A stretch of DNA of 64,000 nucleotides from Datnioides undecimradiatus. Lineage: Eukaryota; Chordata; Actinopteri; Lobotiformes; Datnioididae. This document shows, piece after piece, positions 22,080 to 33,436 of the stretch. A program made the translations under genes and the position numbers. Positions within the stretch are counted from its first letter, which is position 1. Each line of letters begins with the position of its first letter. The notes under the pieces are model-generated. The model ran no database searches. It saw only the letters and a program-made list of their open reading frames with translations, and was not told where the DNA came from. The stretch covers positions 8,603,192 through 8,667,191 of the forward strand of contig WARS01000014.1 of NCBI GenBank assembly GCA_008933995.1. The letters run 5' to 3'.

Positions 22080-23240
22080 AAATGAGTCGGTTCGCTGACA
22101 ATGGAGAGTACCCTCAGTTTAGATGGCGATGGAGTAGTTGTGATGTTGGTCATGTCATGGCAGTGGTTCTACATGGAAAATATGGGTGCCATGCACTCTA
22201 TTGGTTATGTTATACCCCAAATATGTATTCACTGGTGTCATTCTTTGCAATTTATGGACACAAGGTACTCTGTTTGAGAACATGAGTAAGCAAGCTATGT
22301 TTTTCCTAGCATATACATGGGAACTGGCCTGAGTGATTCCTTATCTACAGGCAGTGGTATATAGGTGGTAATAAACAAACAAATAAACAAACCAATCAAT
22401 ACCAAACATGCATGTGCATCATCTGAAACCAAATGCTTCCTCCTGTCCTCTGCTCTTCAGTGCTCTTCAGCAGTGATAAGAAGCAGCTCTCACCATTAGA
22501 AACATATGAAGAACATAAACAAACAATAAACAATACCAGAGAGAAAAGCTGCAAACTGATGTTAGACTGACTGCCTAAGTTGAAATGTGATCAAATATTC
22601 TGATACAACATAATTAAACCTCGGTCACAACATAATGAAACAATAATAACAGAAAACCGTAGGATATTAAGATATTTTATGCAAGAATGAATAGACATTA
22701 AACCCCAAGGCTGCTAAGGTATACGTACGATGTCTATTCAATGAGTGATTTCGACAAATTATGTTGCTGCAGCTGAAAATTAGAGATAAAAAACATTGTT
22801 CAGGGTGGTGAGTATGCCTACAGGCTATAAAAGCACTTAATCAGCTTGATGGTATACTGCCCGAACTCATGATGTTTATTAACTGCGGCAGCCAAACAGA
22901 AGAATGATGCTGCAACCGTGGGAAGGGGAGGGACCGACAGCAGCGCACTTCACTCCTGCAGAGGAGCTGGACTTAGAACTGAACAAAGGGAGGTCAGTGA
23001 TTGAGGGAAGAGAATCCAAGGCACTCGCTGAAAAAATATGATATACAGAGGGGAAACAAATTTAAGGAGGGACATGAATGGACAACCATGATTGACAACT
23101 CATGGGCTGCAGTGTACGCCTAAACGTGTGACATCCCATACCATAAGGACCATAGCAGGTATATAATTAGGTATTTATCATTGTACAGCTTATTGAAGTT
23201 ATTGTTGTTTGACAGATAGTGGTCAATAAATTAAATTAAT
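22080..23240. other. Gene-free tract
   Basis: AT-rich unique-looking DNA with short AAAC/AAAT runs near 22373-22400. Nothing else is supported. Confidence 0.4.
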
Positions 23241-23310
23241 ATGGCAACCAACATTCCCTTTAGGTTGGTGTTACAGATGGACCAACCTAAAGAGTAGCAT
23301 AAGTTGCCAT
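23241..23310. repeat. 70-bp two-stage palindrome (hairpin)
   Basis: Inner arms 23258-23269 and 23281-23292 are perfect 12-bp complements (CTTTAGGTTGGT / ACCAACCTAAAG) around an 11-base loop. Outer arms ATGGCAAC (23241-23248) and GTTGCCAT (23303-23310) are also perfect complements. The two stages are separated by unpaired spacers of 9 and 10 bases. It could be a small hairpin RNA, a palindromic transposon remnant, or chance. Confidence 0.8.
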
Positions 23311-25039
23311 AGTAACTGAACTTAAACTCTTGAATTTACTCTATCCAAAACCTGAAAGTAAGTCACTGTACCTAGAGACCCTCACGTTCCATCAGTGTTA
23401 ACTGACTGGATTCGTGGGGTTCGGCTTCACCAGGAAAGATGATCATTGTTTGCCCAGTCCACTCACCGTCAACCTCTACTATTTAACATGAAAGTGTCAG
23501 CACTTGTAAATCTGTATTTGTTTTGCTGGTTGGACCCTCAGGATACTGCTTACAGAGTTTAAGATCCAGCACCTCTCAAACAATTCCGGGATCCATTTTT
23601 AATCCACCTGTCTGTCCTCCTTCCTGCACCTGCCTCACCTACTCCTACTCCTTTCCACTCCTACCTCCTTCACCTCTTGGCACACAAACAAATAAATACA
23701 AAGATAGTCGACAAACAGTGCAGGAGGCAAACTGGCACAAGCGAGCCACGGGTACTCACCCGCCGTCACTGACAAGGATCTCAATCAGCAGTCAATCGGG
23801 CCGTCACTCGCTCAGGGTAACTAGCTTGCCGTTTGTTATTACACCTGCGCGCGGCAGTTATTGAATTTATCTCCCTGTTTGCAAAATGAGAGTCACCAGT
23901 CATGCTGTATTTGGATCACAGGCTGCGCCGAATACAGTGGAATGTCGGGGGGGATGAATGTCTGCAGGCTCTGATATTAAATTTGATGGACGCCAAGATG
24001 CATCGCAGCATCCATCAAAGATGCATCAGTTAATGTGGGCGTACCGCACTGTGCCACAGCTAACATACATTACCAGCAGCATTCATGCTTAACGTAAACA
24101 TACATATTATACTCATAGCTTGGGAAAAAAATCTGATGCACGGATGTTTACAGGGTTTGGAACGAGAATTTTGAGAACCATAGCAACCACAGTATCACAC
24201 AGGTGGATATCACCCATTGAAGCAAACTCCAGATGCTTCCTGTTCCTGTTTAGGTGGAGGATGAGGCAAAGCTGTATCAAGGTCTCTTGGTTGCTCCACC
24301 CTATTGTGATACAAAAGAGCTGGACTTGTCTGTTCTGTATCTGGGTTCTCCTTTCACTTAGCAGGGTATTGGAATTGTTTTTCCCCCCCTCACACTTTGC
24401 CGATGCTACACTTGCCCGCATCCATGTCCATGCACAACCTCACCAACAGAATAACGGATACAGAGGCAAAGTAATCGAATACTTTTGACAGACTGTTGTG
24501 CTTGGGTCTATTTCATTCAGAAACATCACCAGTTAATACCAGAAGAGACACCAGTACCAGGAGTACCAGGCTTGATGCTGCACTCCAACACAGCAGAGAC
24601 CTCAAAATATCCTGAGCAGCTTAAAGGTTGTTACTGTAGATGATGCAGATGATTTGGATTAGATATTATTAGATTATTGGATTTGAAATGTAATGCAGAG
24701 GATACCGAATTGGACAAAAAGCATAAAATACAAAAAAAAAAAAAAATCATGTTATAATTATTGCTAAGAGAAAAATAGAAATCTATTTTGATTAGAAACA
24801 ATAATTCAGTCTATCAGATTTGGAACTGCTGTGTGCACAGCAAAGTCCTGAGAATTAGACTGTGATGAGTCATGCACACATTCATGCACATGCGCGCACC
24901 ATTGTATACCAAGACATCACCAGTCACATCACAAAGACAGGCTGATAAAGGGATGAAGAAGCCCAGCAGTTCCATGCGGCATCTCTCCGTCTGATACATT
25001 CATACATACAAGACAATTACTGTAAACTTCGTATCTGAT
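23311..25039. other. Gene-free tract
   Basis: No transposon or exon features recognised. A 15-base A-run lies at 24732-24746. Overlapping open frames on both strands at 24113-24488 show no known domain. Confidence 0.4.
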
Positions 25040-25350
25040 CTTGCCTCCCGACTCCAAAAATTACCCTAATTTAACGAGAAACACTGATTTTTCTTTACTT
25101 GTGATGCCCGGTTATCAGCATGCGCGATTTGATTTGTCAACACATTTCCAACCATCTCCATTAATGCTCACGTAGCCGCGCTAATGACTTACGGGGCCCT
25201 CGCAGTGGAGCGGAGCCATTTCTCTGGTGAAATGCTCCGATAAAATTTACAAAGTGAGCAATAATGGATGAGTAGTTTTTACTGGGTGATTAGGCTAATG
25301 TGCTTTTAATTGGCAGGAGGGAGCTTCTTTTGTTAAGGTATGCAGAATTA
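25040..25350. promoter_or_regulatory. Noncoding regulatory-like block, duplicate copy A (core 25263-25345)
   Basis: The core at 25263-25345 aligns with 26984-27068 at about 70 of 83 positions by eye, including an uninterrupted shared 20-mer, ACTGGGTGATTAGGCTAATG, and the words TTTAATTGGCAG and TGTTA..AGGTA. TAAT/ATTA homeodomain cores are prominent. Upstream DNA (25080-25250) has retained CpGs and further TTAATG/CTAATG words. No coding frame is kept. Inference: a duplicated enhancer-like element under constraint. Confidence 0.5.
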
Positions 25351-26739
25351 GTGCGGGAGAGTAGACAGGAGCTGTTGAGCACCATGTTTTTCCGACAAAT
25401 AAATGAAAAGACGACACGCGGAAGCTGCAGGAACACTCGTCGTTTCAATCTGATTTGAGGAAATCCATTATTTTTTAATGCATTTTGCATCAGGCAGACT
25501 CTCAGCATCCCACATTGTACTAAAAATATCCGTCACATCTCTTTTCACTAAAGCTTGCACACCGTACATTACCCTCTCCCACTCCTCCTCTCCACATGCC
25601 ATCAAGACTCCATCTAGTTTAAACACGAGTGGCACCAGTTTAATATGCACTTTACCTAATAAGCCTGATCTGATTTGGACTTTCAGTGAAACTGGAGCTG
25701 AAGAGGTATTTACTTGATTAGACCAGGTTACCAGACCATTGCCCACGCAAACACACCCAAAAGATACTCCAGACATGATTGGCACAGACAAAAATAAATA
25801 AAAAATACAATACCTTTCATTCTTTCATTAAAAAAAAAACCAAATAATTGTGCACAGTTGGAGCTCTTCTATGATCTGAATCAGCACCCCTGGTTGATCA
25901 CCAACCATCTGGTTTTTAGATATAAAGTCGCAGTCTGAGTACATAAAAACTTTGGGGAAGAAGTTAACTGTGAGTACCAAGGTCCAATTTGGCAAAAAAA
26001 GAGTCCAAGAAGCTAAAGGTTATGGTTTAGAATAAAGAAAAAAATCATTTGGCGTCAGAGGCGTTGTAATGTACGTCCAATATCCTCCTCATTTAGCAAA
26101 CTATTTGTCGTGTGCCCAGGCAAAGTAGCATCACGTAGCATCAAGTTAGATGTTTGGAATGTTCCACCATTGTAATCATTCCTTCATTGTATCTTGTAGC
26201 TACACTGCCCCTAAGATTACCATTGAACTTTCAGAAAGGGCATACAAATACCGAGGTAACGAATGCAGAATGTGGACAAATGGTCCCATGTATATTCATA
26301 TTAATGTAGAACATAGATCAGCCTTTAATGATTTAATAGAAGGAATCACACCTCAGTGATCATTTTGGTTTATTTTGTAACTCCAGCCATTGGATTTTAA
26401 CAGCAACAACACTTAAAATACCAACTTCATCCAAAATGTCAGTACAAAGAAGTCTGACAAGATCTGCCCTGAACATTCATCACAGTTGACTGAGCAACTT
26501 CCTGGTTTAACTTTAACCAACTGTACTGATGATAGTTCTGCCTGCACAGCTTGCAGTGACTGATTATTAGCCACCTTTCAAGAGCGCTGACTTTCTGACT
26601 ACCCTTAAATTATCTTAGATAATCTGGTGTAACTGAATTTATCTACAACCTGTCTGATCATCTAACTGCTCCGGAGCCTACACTTGTTTTGATGAGTACA
26701 CAACTGATTTTGATGATGGACAGCACTGCAAAAATAAGA
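25351..26739. other. Gene-free spacer between duplicate blocks
   Basis: Unique-looking DNA with an A-run near 25830 and no recognisable exon or element. Confidence 0.4.
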
Positions 26740-27075
26740 CCTGAGTTGTAAGAAGGAGGAATTATCCTTTGTGGGACATAAATTACGGGACAGGGTTCCG
26801 GAGACGCGTGATGTCTTCTTTTTCAGAAACTGTGATTCATAATTAGAGAGAGGGGATCACACGAGAAATGTCGGGAGCTGGATTCTCAACTCATCCGCCG
26901 CTGAATATGTGATGTGCTTTATGCCTTAATCCACTGAGCCGCCAGGACGTTCCTGCGCTAATCAAATGCCCAAACTAAGCAAGAATGGATGAGCAGTTTT
27001 AACTGGGTGATTAGGCTAATGCAACTTTAATTGGCAGATGGCAGCTGCTCCTGTTATAAGGTACGCAGGTTTGAA
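26740..27075. promoter_or_regulatory. Noncoding regulatory-like block, duplicate copy B (core 26984-27068)
   Basis: Direct-orientation diverged copy of 25263-25345, 1,721 bases away. Similarity fades quickly outside the core, although GCGCTAAT-type words precede both. Upstream text (CATAATTAGAGAG, GACATAAATTACGGG) again has homeodomain cores and retained CpG. Confidence 0.5.
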
Positions 27076-27224
27076 AGGTAGAGGAAGTCTCTGCAGGGTC
27101 ACCGCATAGACACCAATATTTATCGTCACGCTGTAGATCACCGCGGAATGGGATTGGGAATGGGAATATGTATTTTTCACTTTAATATCCAGTTACGGCT
27201 CCCTAAACACGCATGTCATCAAAC

Positions 27225-27465
27225 CTCAGTGTGACAGTCATGCTCTCTTTGCACTACTGCCACCTTAAACCTGTTATGTGCCTTCAGTTATATATTTATT
27301 GACTTGATTTTTATCTTATTTTAGCTTCCTTTCGCATGCCCTTAGTTTTAATATTTGTATATGTTTCTATTTTTGCTGCACCGTGGGTCTTAGAGCAACG
27401 CCGTTTCAATCCTCTGTATGTGCTTACATATTGCAGAATTGACAATAAAGCTGAGTTTGATACAA
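27225..27465 (+). mobile_element. LINE-like 3' end
   Basis: Seen: TTTGCACTACTGCCACC near the start, TGCTGCACCGTGGG in the middle, and CAGAATTGACAATAAAGCTG at the end, containing AATAAA. Known: this order (TTTGCAC..., CACTGTGGG, GACAATAAAG) recurs at the 3' ends of teleost non-LTR retrotransposons. No coding part remains. A 3' UTR of a host gene is the alternative. Confidence 0.4.
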
Positions 27466-27680
27466 GACCTGCTGATCTGCCAAGCTAATCTCCATCTCTG
27501 AACAATAATTAATTAAAATCCCAGAGTCTCTACACAAAAGTTAACTATATGTGCAAACAGTGTAAAGGATGCCTCACCTGTCATGCATAACGTCCCACTA
27601 CATACCTTTTTCTATTACTGTTAAAATGTTTGCTCAAACCATGCAACAACAGCTCCTGCAGGCTAAGTGCGGGGAATGGG

Positions 27681-27720
27681 GAGAAAGAAAGAAAGAAAGA
27701 AAGGAGTAGAAGAAGAAGAA
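27681..27720. repeat. (GAAA)n / (GAA)n microsatellite
   Basis: About five GAAA units (27681-27703) followed by several AGA/GAA units; a purine-only strand. Confidence 0.85.
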
Positions 27721-28829
27721 AAAACAATGGAGGATTAAGGTGCACTCCTTTGGTTGAGACTAAATGACAATGGTCAGCTCGAAATCCAAAGGAACCAGTG
27801 ACCTGCCTGCCCAGGTTGAAACCAAACATTTGGTTCGCACCTTAAGAGAAATCGGTGGAGTAATAGAGAAAGAAAAGCGGTAACAGTTGGCCTCGTGCGG
27901 CAGCATTCTCCTAAATTTATTCCATATTGTCTCTTAATTTTACGCTTGGACAGAAAAAAAAAAAAGAGAAAACGGGCACTAAATATATCCACCCAGTTCT
28001 GCTGAATCATGCATCACACGTTATCATAATTATAAAGCTGATTGTTATTATTAGGTGATGCCTCCTAAACACTGTATATGAGCAGGTTTTGTGCAGTGTT
28101 CAAATATGGCACATGTTCAGGTGTTGAAAGACTCCACCGAAAAAAGGCTGTAAGGAAGAAGAAGAGCTTCAGTTATGTTGGAGTTTGTCAGGCAGTTTTG
28201 GTCCAACATTCACATGAACTCTGAGGTGTCATGGCGCAGAGGGAGCTGGACCTCAAGACAAAACTCTCACTTTACCAGTTGGACTATATTCCAATCCACA
28301 CCTATGTTCATGAGTTTGGTTAATGACTGATGGAGTTAGATCCATCCACAACTTTCAAAAGGGACCAAGAACCTTTTCAGGAACTGTGACAACAATGTCC
28401 TTGCTGGGAATGCAGTAATTATTTAAAAAGATTATTGGGCCTGAGGAACGTTTTCATATTTCTGAAGAAAAATTAGAGCCGACTGTTTCAACAATAGAGA
28501 AGGCAAGAAATGACTGCAGTTCTTTAAAGATTGTAATTTTGTGTTAGCTTCTAATTCATAGTTGGTATAAGAGGAACCATGAGTCATGTATGTGCGTTAC
28601 CTGTATCTTCATGTGGCCTGTTCTCTTCCAGCTCTCCTTGGTGGAGTGGCGACACCTCAAGTTGCTCAATTGATACTCTGCTTCTCATAGATTGTATCTT
28701 CTGCAAAGATCAGTGTTGTCATTATCTGTACATTCTGTGATTTTCTTGGTCTGGTCTATACACATGACACCAATTGCATGTCTCAGTCCCGACTCTTCCT
28801 GAGATGCTCCTTAACCTGAACCTTACACT

Positions 28830-28905
28830 GTACAGACCGTGAAGCCCCCTGAGGCAAATTGAGATGTAGTTTTGGGCTAAATGGATAAAATTTGACTAGT
28901 CAAAT
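28830..28905 (+). mobile_element. LINE-like 3' tail
   Basis: Seen: GTGAAGCCCCCTGAGGCAAA, then TTTTGGGCTAAATGGATAAA. Known: fish L2-type 3' ends commonly read ..CTTGAGGCAA..TTTGGGCTATA.AATAAA. Diverged and short, so assignment is tentative. Confidence 0.35.
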
Positions 28906-31900
28906 TCATCACAGGGAGCAAACAACAGAAGATACATCTACTTACATCCTAACACTGGACATGGTCACAGAGCACATGATCCTCCAGCAGAAGACAGCTG
29001 TCACCCTGAGGTTGAACACGAGGTTCTGTCTTGGAAGAAACATTTACTTGGTGGATTGTGTCTGTGAGGTGCCCGGCTCGTATGCTGCGAAAGCTGACAC
29101 GATTGAGATCAGGATCTCAGATGTTTTCTGTGTGGGGAAAAAGCTCACCACCCTGCCGTACGTGTGTGTCAGAGGTTGGCGATACAGCAGGAGACCGGGT
29201 CAGGAAAGGCTCAACACAAGTGTGCGCGACAAGGAGAGCCGTGTTTTTCTGTGAACTCCAGACAAACACAATCTGCTTGTTTGTGTCAGTGTGGAGGAAC
29301 AGTAAACGGAGGCTGTGAACCCATTTCAAACCAAAACCTCTATGTGTGAACATGTGTGTGTGCTTTTTGTTGCAGTCCGTGTCTGAGCTTCATGATGTAA
29401 TCCTTAAAACTGCCTAGATGTTTGGACACATATGTTGGCTATACATGGTGTTTATTATGATGGCATTAGAAGGTACTTTAAGAGCAATTTGACTAATTTA
29501 TGCGTGCACCTGTTCAGCAGTGTCAGATTCATGATGGACAGTTTATAAAAAGAAACCAAACTGAAGCAACAGAATCACTTTAAACTCTACACCTCCTTCT
29601 CTTAAAACCTGGGGCCTACATTACCCACAATGCCATCCAACCAGTGACAATAATTTGGGTATGTTGCACTCTTAGTAGCTCACAAGCCACTAGGCTACTT
29701 CCACAGCTGTACTTTAACTCAACAGCTATGACACAGCATGAAGTCTGTACTGACACAGAACCCATTCATTGGACACCTTTGGTGGTGTCATCCCGCAACA
29801 TCAGCAACCCACGGACCAATGATGGGGCATCGCGGTGACTGACAGAAGCTCAGAACTTCCTCTCTGGTGTCACACAGAAATCGCTGATAATGAGCTGATA
29901 CTGAACCTCATACATCTTTAATAAGAACTGCTAAAACACATGAGCAGCATATTATAATTCCTTCCATGCATTGGAAAACACAGCAGCACCCAGGGGAGGG
30001 GAGAGACCACCCTTTTAAGTCTGGTCCACACCAGACTTTAACTGAGGGTTTTCACACCACCCCGAAACACACTTCAACCGACCCATACAGGTTACGGGTG
30101 AAAGCACCCTAATACACTGCAGTAAAATCCTGAACCAGAGACATAAACATACATAATTAATAACCAAACAGTATAAATATGTGAGCGCCGCAGCACATTA
30201 TGTAAAACTTTTCTGTTTACTATGACAAATGTACTTTTTTAACCTGCCAGTTGTGAGTCAGTGTTTACTCATTTATCTTAAAGTAAAAAACAAGTTAATA
30301 CAATGGCACAAGCAAGGAAAAACATTCATTAAGCAGTCTTAAGAAACGGGGCTGATGGGAGGTGGAGTTTTACCCCCAAACGCCCCCATGAAACAGTAAA
30401 GCACAGCACAGTAGAAGCAACCTGTTGATCACAGCAAAAGCCCAGCGGCCCAAAGCAATAATAAGATAAACATCAGCTGACACAGAGAAGAAAAGGCAAA
30501 CAGGAGATGACGACGAGGGAACAGTGAGGAGAGAAGTGTATGAAAGACACGGTGAGTTTCAGCTGATGCTGGTTTGCAAAAAGCTGAAAACAGAACTCCC
30601 GGTACACTCATGTCCGCGTTGGTGCTTGGTATCGTTCAATCGGTCCATATTTCACGAAAGGACTTTCCACATTTTGCAGCAGTGAAGTGGTGCCACAAAA
30701 AAAGATCACGTTGGATGGCATGCGGTCTGTGCTTCGGCTCATTTCTGTTTCGCTGCTTCAAAATCTGGGAGGTGGGAATGAAGATTCATGCAAATAGCCT
30801 GCCGCACCTTATTTGTGGCGGCAGACGGAGGCCACAGAGGAAACTGCACCGTGGGAAAAGCAGGTGTAGAATCTGCATCGGGTTTTAATTAGACGCACAC
30901 GGAGGGCGAGAGACTAGTCAGAACAGCTAGTAAGAGACACAAAGAGAAGAAATGCTAATTAAATCTACATTTTGTTAGTTAGTTGGTTACTTTGCTGGAG
31001 CTCTCCACTCAGCACCACCACACGAAACAGAAGAGCATCAATGCAGCGCCCTGTTATTTCTCACACGCCTGTAGCCTCATGTTTCCTGCTGCTCTTTCCT
31101 GCTTCTTGTCTTTGTGCTCACAGCAGCTCCAGGTGAAATAAGTCTATTATTTTATTTTATTTTATTCAGTCCAATTAGAAACCGAAACGCTCCTAAACCC
31201 TTGATCAGTCAGTGATCTGTTTGATGATCTGCTAACATCAGGCTGTGCAACAGCTCCTCGCGTGTTCAGTCTTCTTCTTACAGCATGAACGAACGCCTGT
31301 GGTTTCAAAAAGTCTTTTCTCTTCAACCAATAGACTGAGCTGATCTGAAGTAAACACAGCTCCCCAAAGATCAAACTCAGCAGCTGACTTCTGGATCGCC
31401 CCCTGGTGGCTGGCTGCATGTTAGCAGTTGTGATATAAGCCAAAAAACAAAAAAAATCGAAGTGCTCATCAAATCTGTTTTTCCCCAATGGTGGTTTCTG
31501 TAATTTTGTGTAGTTCTTATCACACTGATGTATATTGAAATGTATTATCAAGTGTTTACACCCCGTCATAAAGTTATTTGGGGGGCTAGTGGTACACACA
31601 GGAGGGTGCAGAGGTCAGTTTAATTGATTTAACACCATGGATTAAAGATGTTAAACTGTGAAACAGATGTGAGTAGTGGTAGTTTGTATTGCACACCAGC
31701 CTTCAGTGATCCCTGACAGGAATGAATGGATCAGCGAGGTATGCAAAACCGGCACCAGCAGGGCCCGCGTCTTCCGGGAGAGGCCTCTGAAACACAAAGC
31801 CAGGATGCTGAGCACGGCCTTGCAGGGGAAACCATCAATTGAGGCTAAAAGCGATCAAGTTAACACAAGTCTAAGTCAATTTTGCCGTTCCTCTCCCATT

Positions 31901-32585
31901 AAGATCCAAACCGTTTTATTTAGAAAGATCCTGCTTGGTCCTGATGAAATCAAAATGACTAAAGGAAACAACTCCAGCAGCAGGAGAAGACACCTTAAAC
32001 GTTCAGAGTTCTTGGTATTTTGAGAGTGGGATCAGACTGTGGATGCAAGGGGGTCCAGAATGCAGCTTCAAGGATTGTCTGAACTTGATGTCATTAGCAT
32101 CAGTGTACACTATCATGATGAGGACAGAGGGATGGAGGTGGAGGAGAGCTGGGACTGGTTCAGTCAGAATCTGATGATATAATAATGAATCTCAGGTCGC
32201 ACAGAGTTTTTGGGCCGGCCAATAACAAGCCAGCTGAGTGCAGGTGAACTGAGGGATCGATTACCTGGCCGGACGCTTCTGTGCGGGGAGGCTGAGGGAC
32301 AGCAGAGTTGGACAAGCTGTCAGGCTCCAACTGCAGGAGTGAGAAACAGGGGACATCTGCATCCACGTGGGCACGGTGAGGGGGACGGAATGCCGGTGGA
32401 GGGTACCAGTGATCTTCATCCTAAACTGGAAGAACATATATGTGAGTGTTCACCATATGGTGGAGGACTTAAACGATAATATCGTCCAGGAAAGCGAAAG
32501 GGGAGATGGAAGCACTGCAGAAGTTTATAGGAAAAGCACAGAAACACACAGAATGACACAAAACAAAGGAATGAAACATAGACAC

Positions 32586-32587
<2 letters not shown>
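28906..32587. other. Gene-free tract
   Basis: Several open frames (28892-29254, 31162-31599, 31676-32023) lack known domains. At 31390-31420 the text ATCGCCCCCTGGTGGCTGGC resembles a phrase common in fish dispersed repeats, but the element cannot be delimited. A (TTTTA)n run lies at 31150-31165. One acceptor/donor pair at 31700-31740 encloses only about 32 bases and I do not call it an exon. Confidence 0.35.

Positions 32588-32633
<46 letters not shown>
32588..32633. repeat. (GT)23 microsatellite
   Basis: Perfect dinucleotide run. The ACGCGT left border extends the alternating purine-pyrimidine tract. Confidence 0.95.
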
Positions 32634-32636
<3 letters not shown>

Positions 32637-32808
32637 GAGCTGGATGACAGCCAGCAATATTGGATAGTAAAGCATGGTAGAGAAATGAGCAGCATCAGAC
32701 AAGCAGGGCTTTTGCCAGAGCTGTGGTGAACTTCAGCAAGTAAGTCTGACACACCGCACCCCTGTCCAGCCCGGCATCTGTACGTACAGTCTGTACCAGC
32801 AGCAAAGT

Positions 32809-32809
<1 letters not shown>

Positions 32810-32848
<39 letters not shown>
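32810..32848. repeat. (CA)19 microsatellite
   Basis: Perfect CA run, so it is inverted relative to the TG run 180 bases upstream. The two could pair in a transcript as a long imperfect hairpin. Confidence 0.95.
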
Positions 32849-32850
<2 letters not shown>

Positions 32851-33085
32851 CAAACCCTAACACAGATGCAAATTGTGATCATAAACTGAAAAATACAAAC
32901 AAAAAAACATTTAAACCTTAAACCTGAAGCAGATTTCAAAGAAAGTGAAGAGCAGGGGTTTTCAAAATAAAAGCACAACAAAATAATTATCTTAGCGTAT
33001 TAGCATGTGGTGTCGAACTTTACACAGACAGAGTGTGTTTGTGTCTTTTCAACTTAGTGAGGGGGATGCTTTCTAGCTCTTCGAC

Positions 33086-33107
33086 TGTGTGTGTGTGTGT
33101 GTGTGTG
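33086..33107. repeat. (TG)11 microsatellite
   Basis: Perfect TG run about 85 bases upstream of the exon candidate at 33191. Confidence 0.9.
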
Positions 33108-33190
33108 ACATGCAGTCTCATGGAGCAGGGCCTGAGGTGATGATGGTGGTGGGGGATTAGTAAATGACCCTGTCTCCCTCTTGCTGGCAG

Positions 33191-33241
33191 AGAAATAACT
33201 ACTACGACTCTGACTTTCACTACACAGCCATAGCAGGGGAG
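33191..33241 (+). CDS. Candidate internal exon, 51 nt (17 codons), gene unknown
   Basis: Seen: a strong acceptor, a pyrimidine-rich tract ending CTCTTGCTGGCAG at 33190, and a strong donor, GGG GAG|GTGAGCG, from 33242. The 51-nt interior is open in only one frame, phase 0 at both ends, giving RNNYYDSDFHYTAIAGE, a Tyr/Asp-rich peptide that does not look like repeat translation. A length divisible by three with symmetric phase fits a cassette exon that could be skipped without frameshift. The donor is followed within six bases by a (GT)15 run (33248-33277), a ligand type for TDP-43 and CELF proteins, so splicing may be regulated. I do not recognise the gene. No partner exon was found, so flanking introns would have to be long. 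A chance signal pair remains possible. Confidence 0.45.
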
Positions 33242-33244
33242 GTG

Positions 33245-33247
<3 letters not shown>

Positions 33248-33277
<30 letters not shown>
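33248..33277. repeat. (GT)15 microsatellite at an exon donor site
   Basis: Perfect GT run beginning six bases after the GT of the donor at 33242. In a sense transcript it would be a UG repeat. Confidence 0.95.
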
Positions 33278-33279
<2 letters not shown>

Positions 33280-33413
33280 TACAGGGCTACCAAGGGGAGT
33301 AATGGGATTTCTGCCTTTGTGTCTGCAGAGAAAAGGACCAATTGTGTGAATTTGCCCTTTACTGCCACTGCTGCTGCACTACTTGGAGGTTGAAATATAG
33401 CTGTGTTGGGGAA

Positions 33414-33436
33414 GTGTGTGTGTGTGTGTGTGTGTG
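33414..33436. repeat. (GT)11 microsatellite
   Basis: Perfect GT run, fifth in a cluster spanning under 900 bases. Imperfect TGTGTG text continues to about 33570. Confidence 0.9.

Noticed and set aside
28892-29254. 120-codon plus-strand frame that looks protein-like
   Set aside because: Composition is reasonable but there is no motif, no splice signal pair and it begins in a LINE-like tail.
29590-29645. Phrase GGGCCTACATTACCCACAATG as a repeat end
   Set aside because: Similar wording occurs in many vertebrate repeats, but no body or boundaries could be traced.
31162-31599. 145-codon minus-strand open frame
   Set aside because: No domain; overlaps a phrase typical of dispersed fish repeats (near 31390-31420).
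31700-31740. Possible 32-nt microexon between CCTTCAG and GTATGC
   Set aside because: Length not divisible by three, weak pyrimidine tract, no recognisable peptide.
32367-32863. Several frames reading Cys-Val or Thr-His runs
   Set aside because: Direct translations of (TG/CA)n microsatellites.
33310-33348. Acceptor-like TTTGTGTCTGCAG followed by a short open stretch
   Set aside because: Hits a stop after six codons and has no donor; it may be a decoy acceptor or pseudo-exon.
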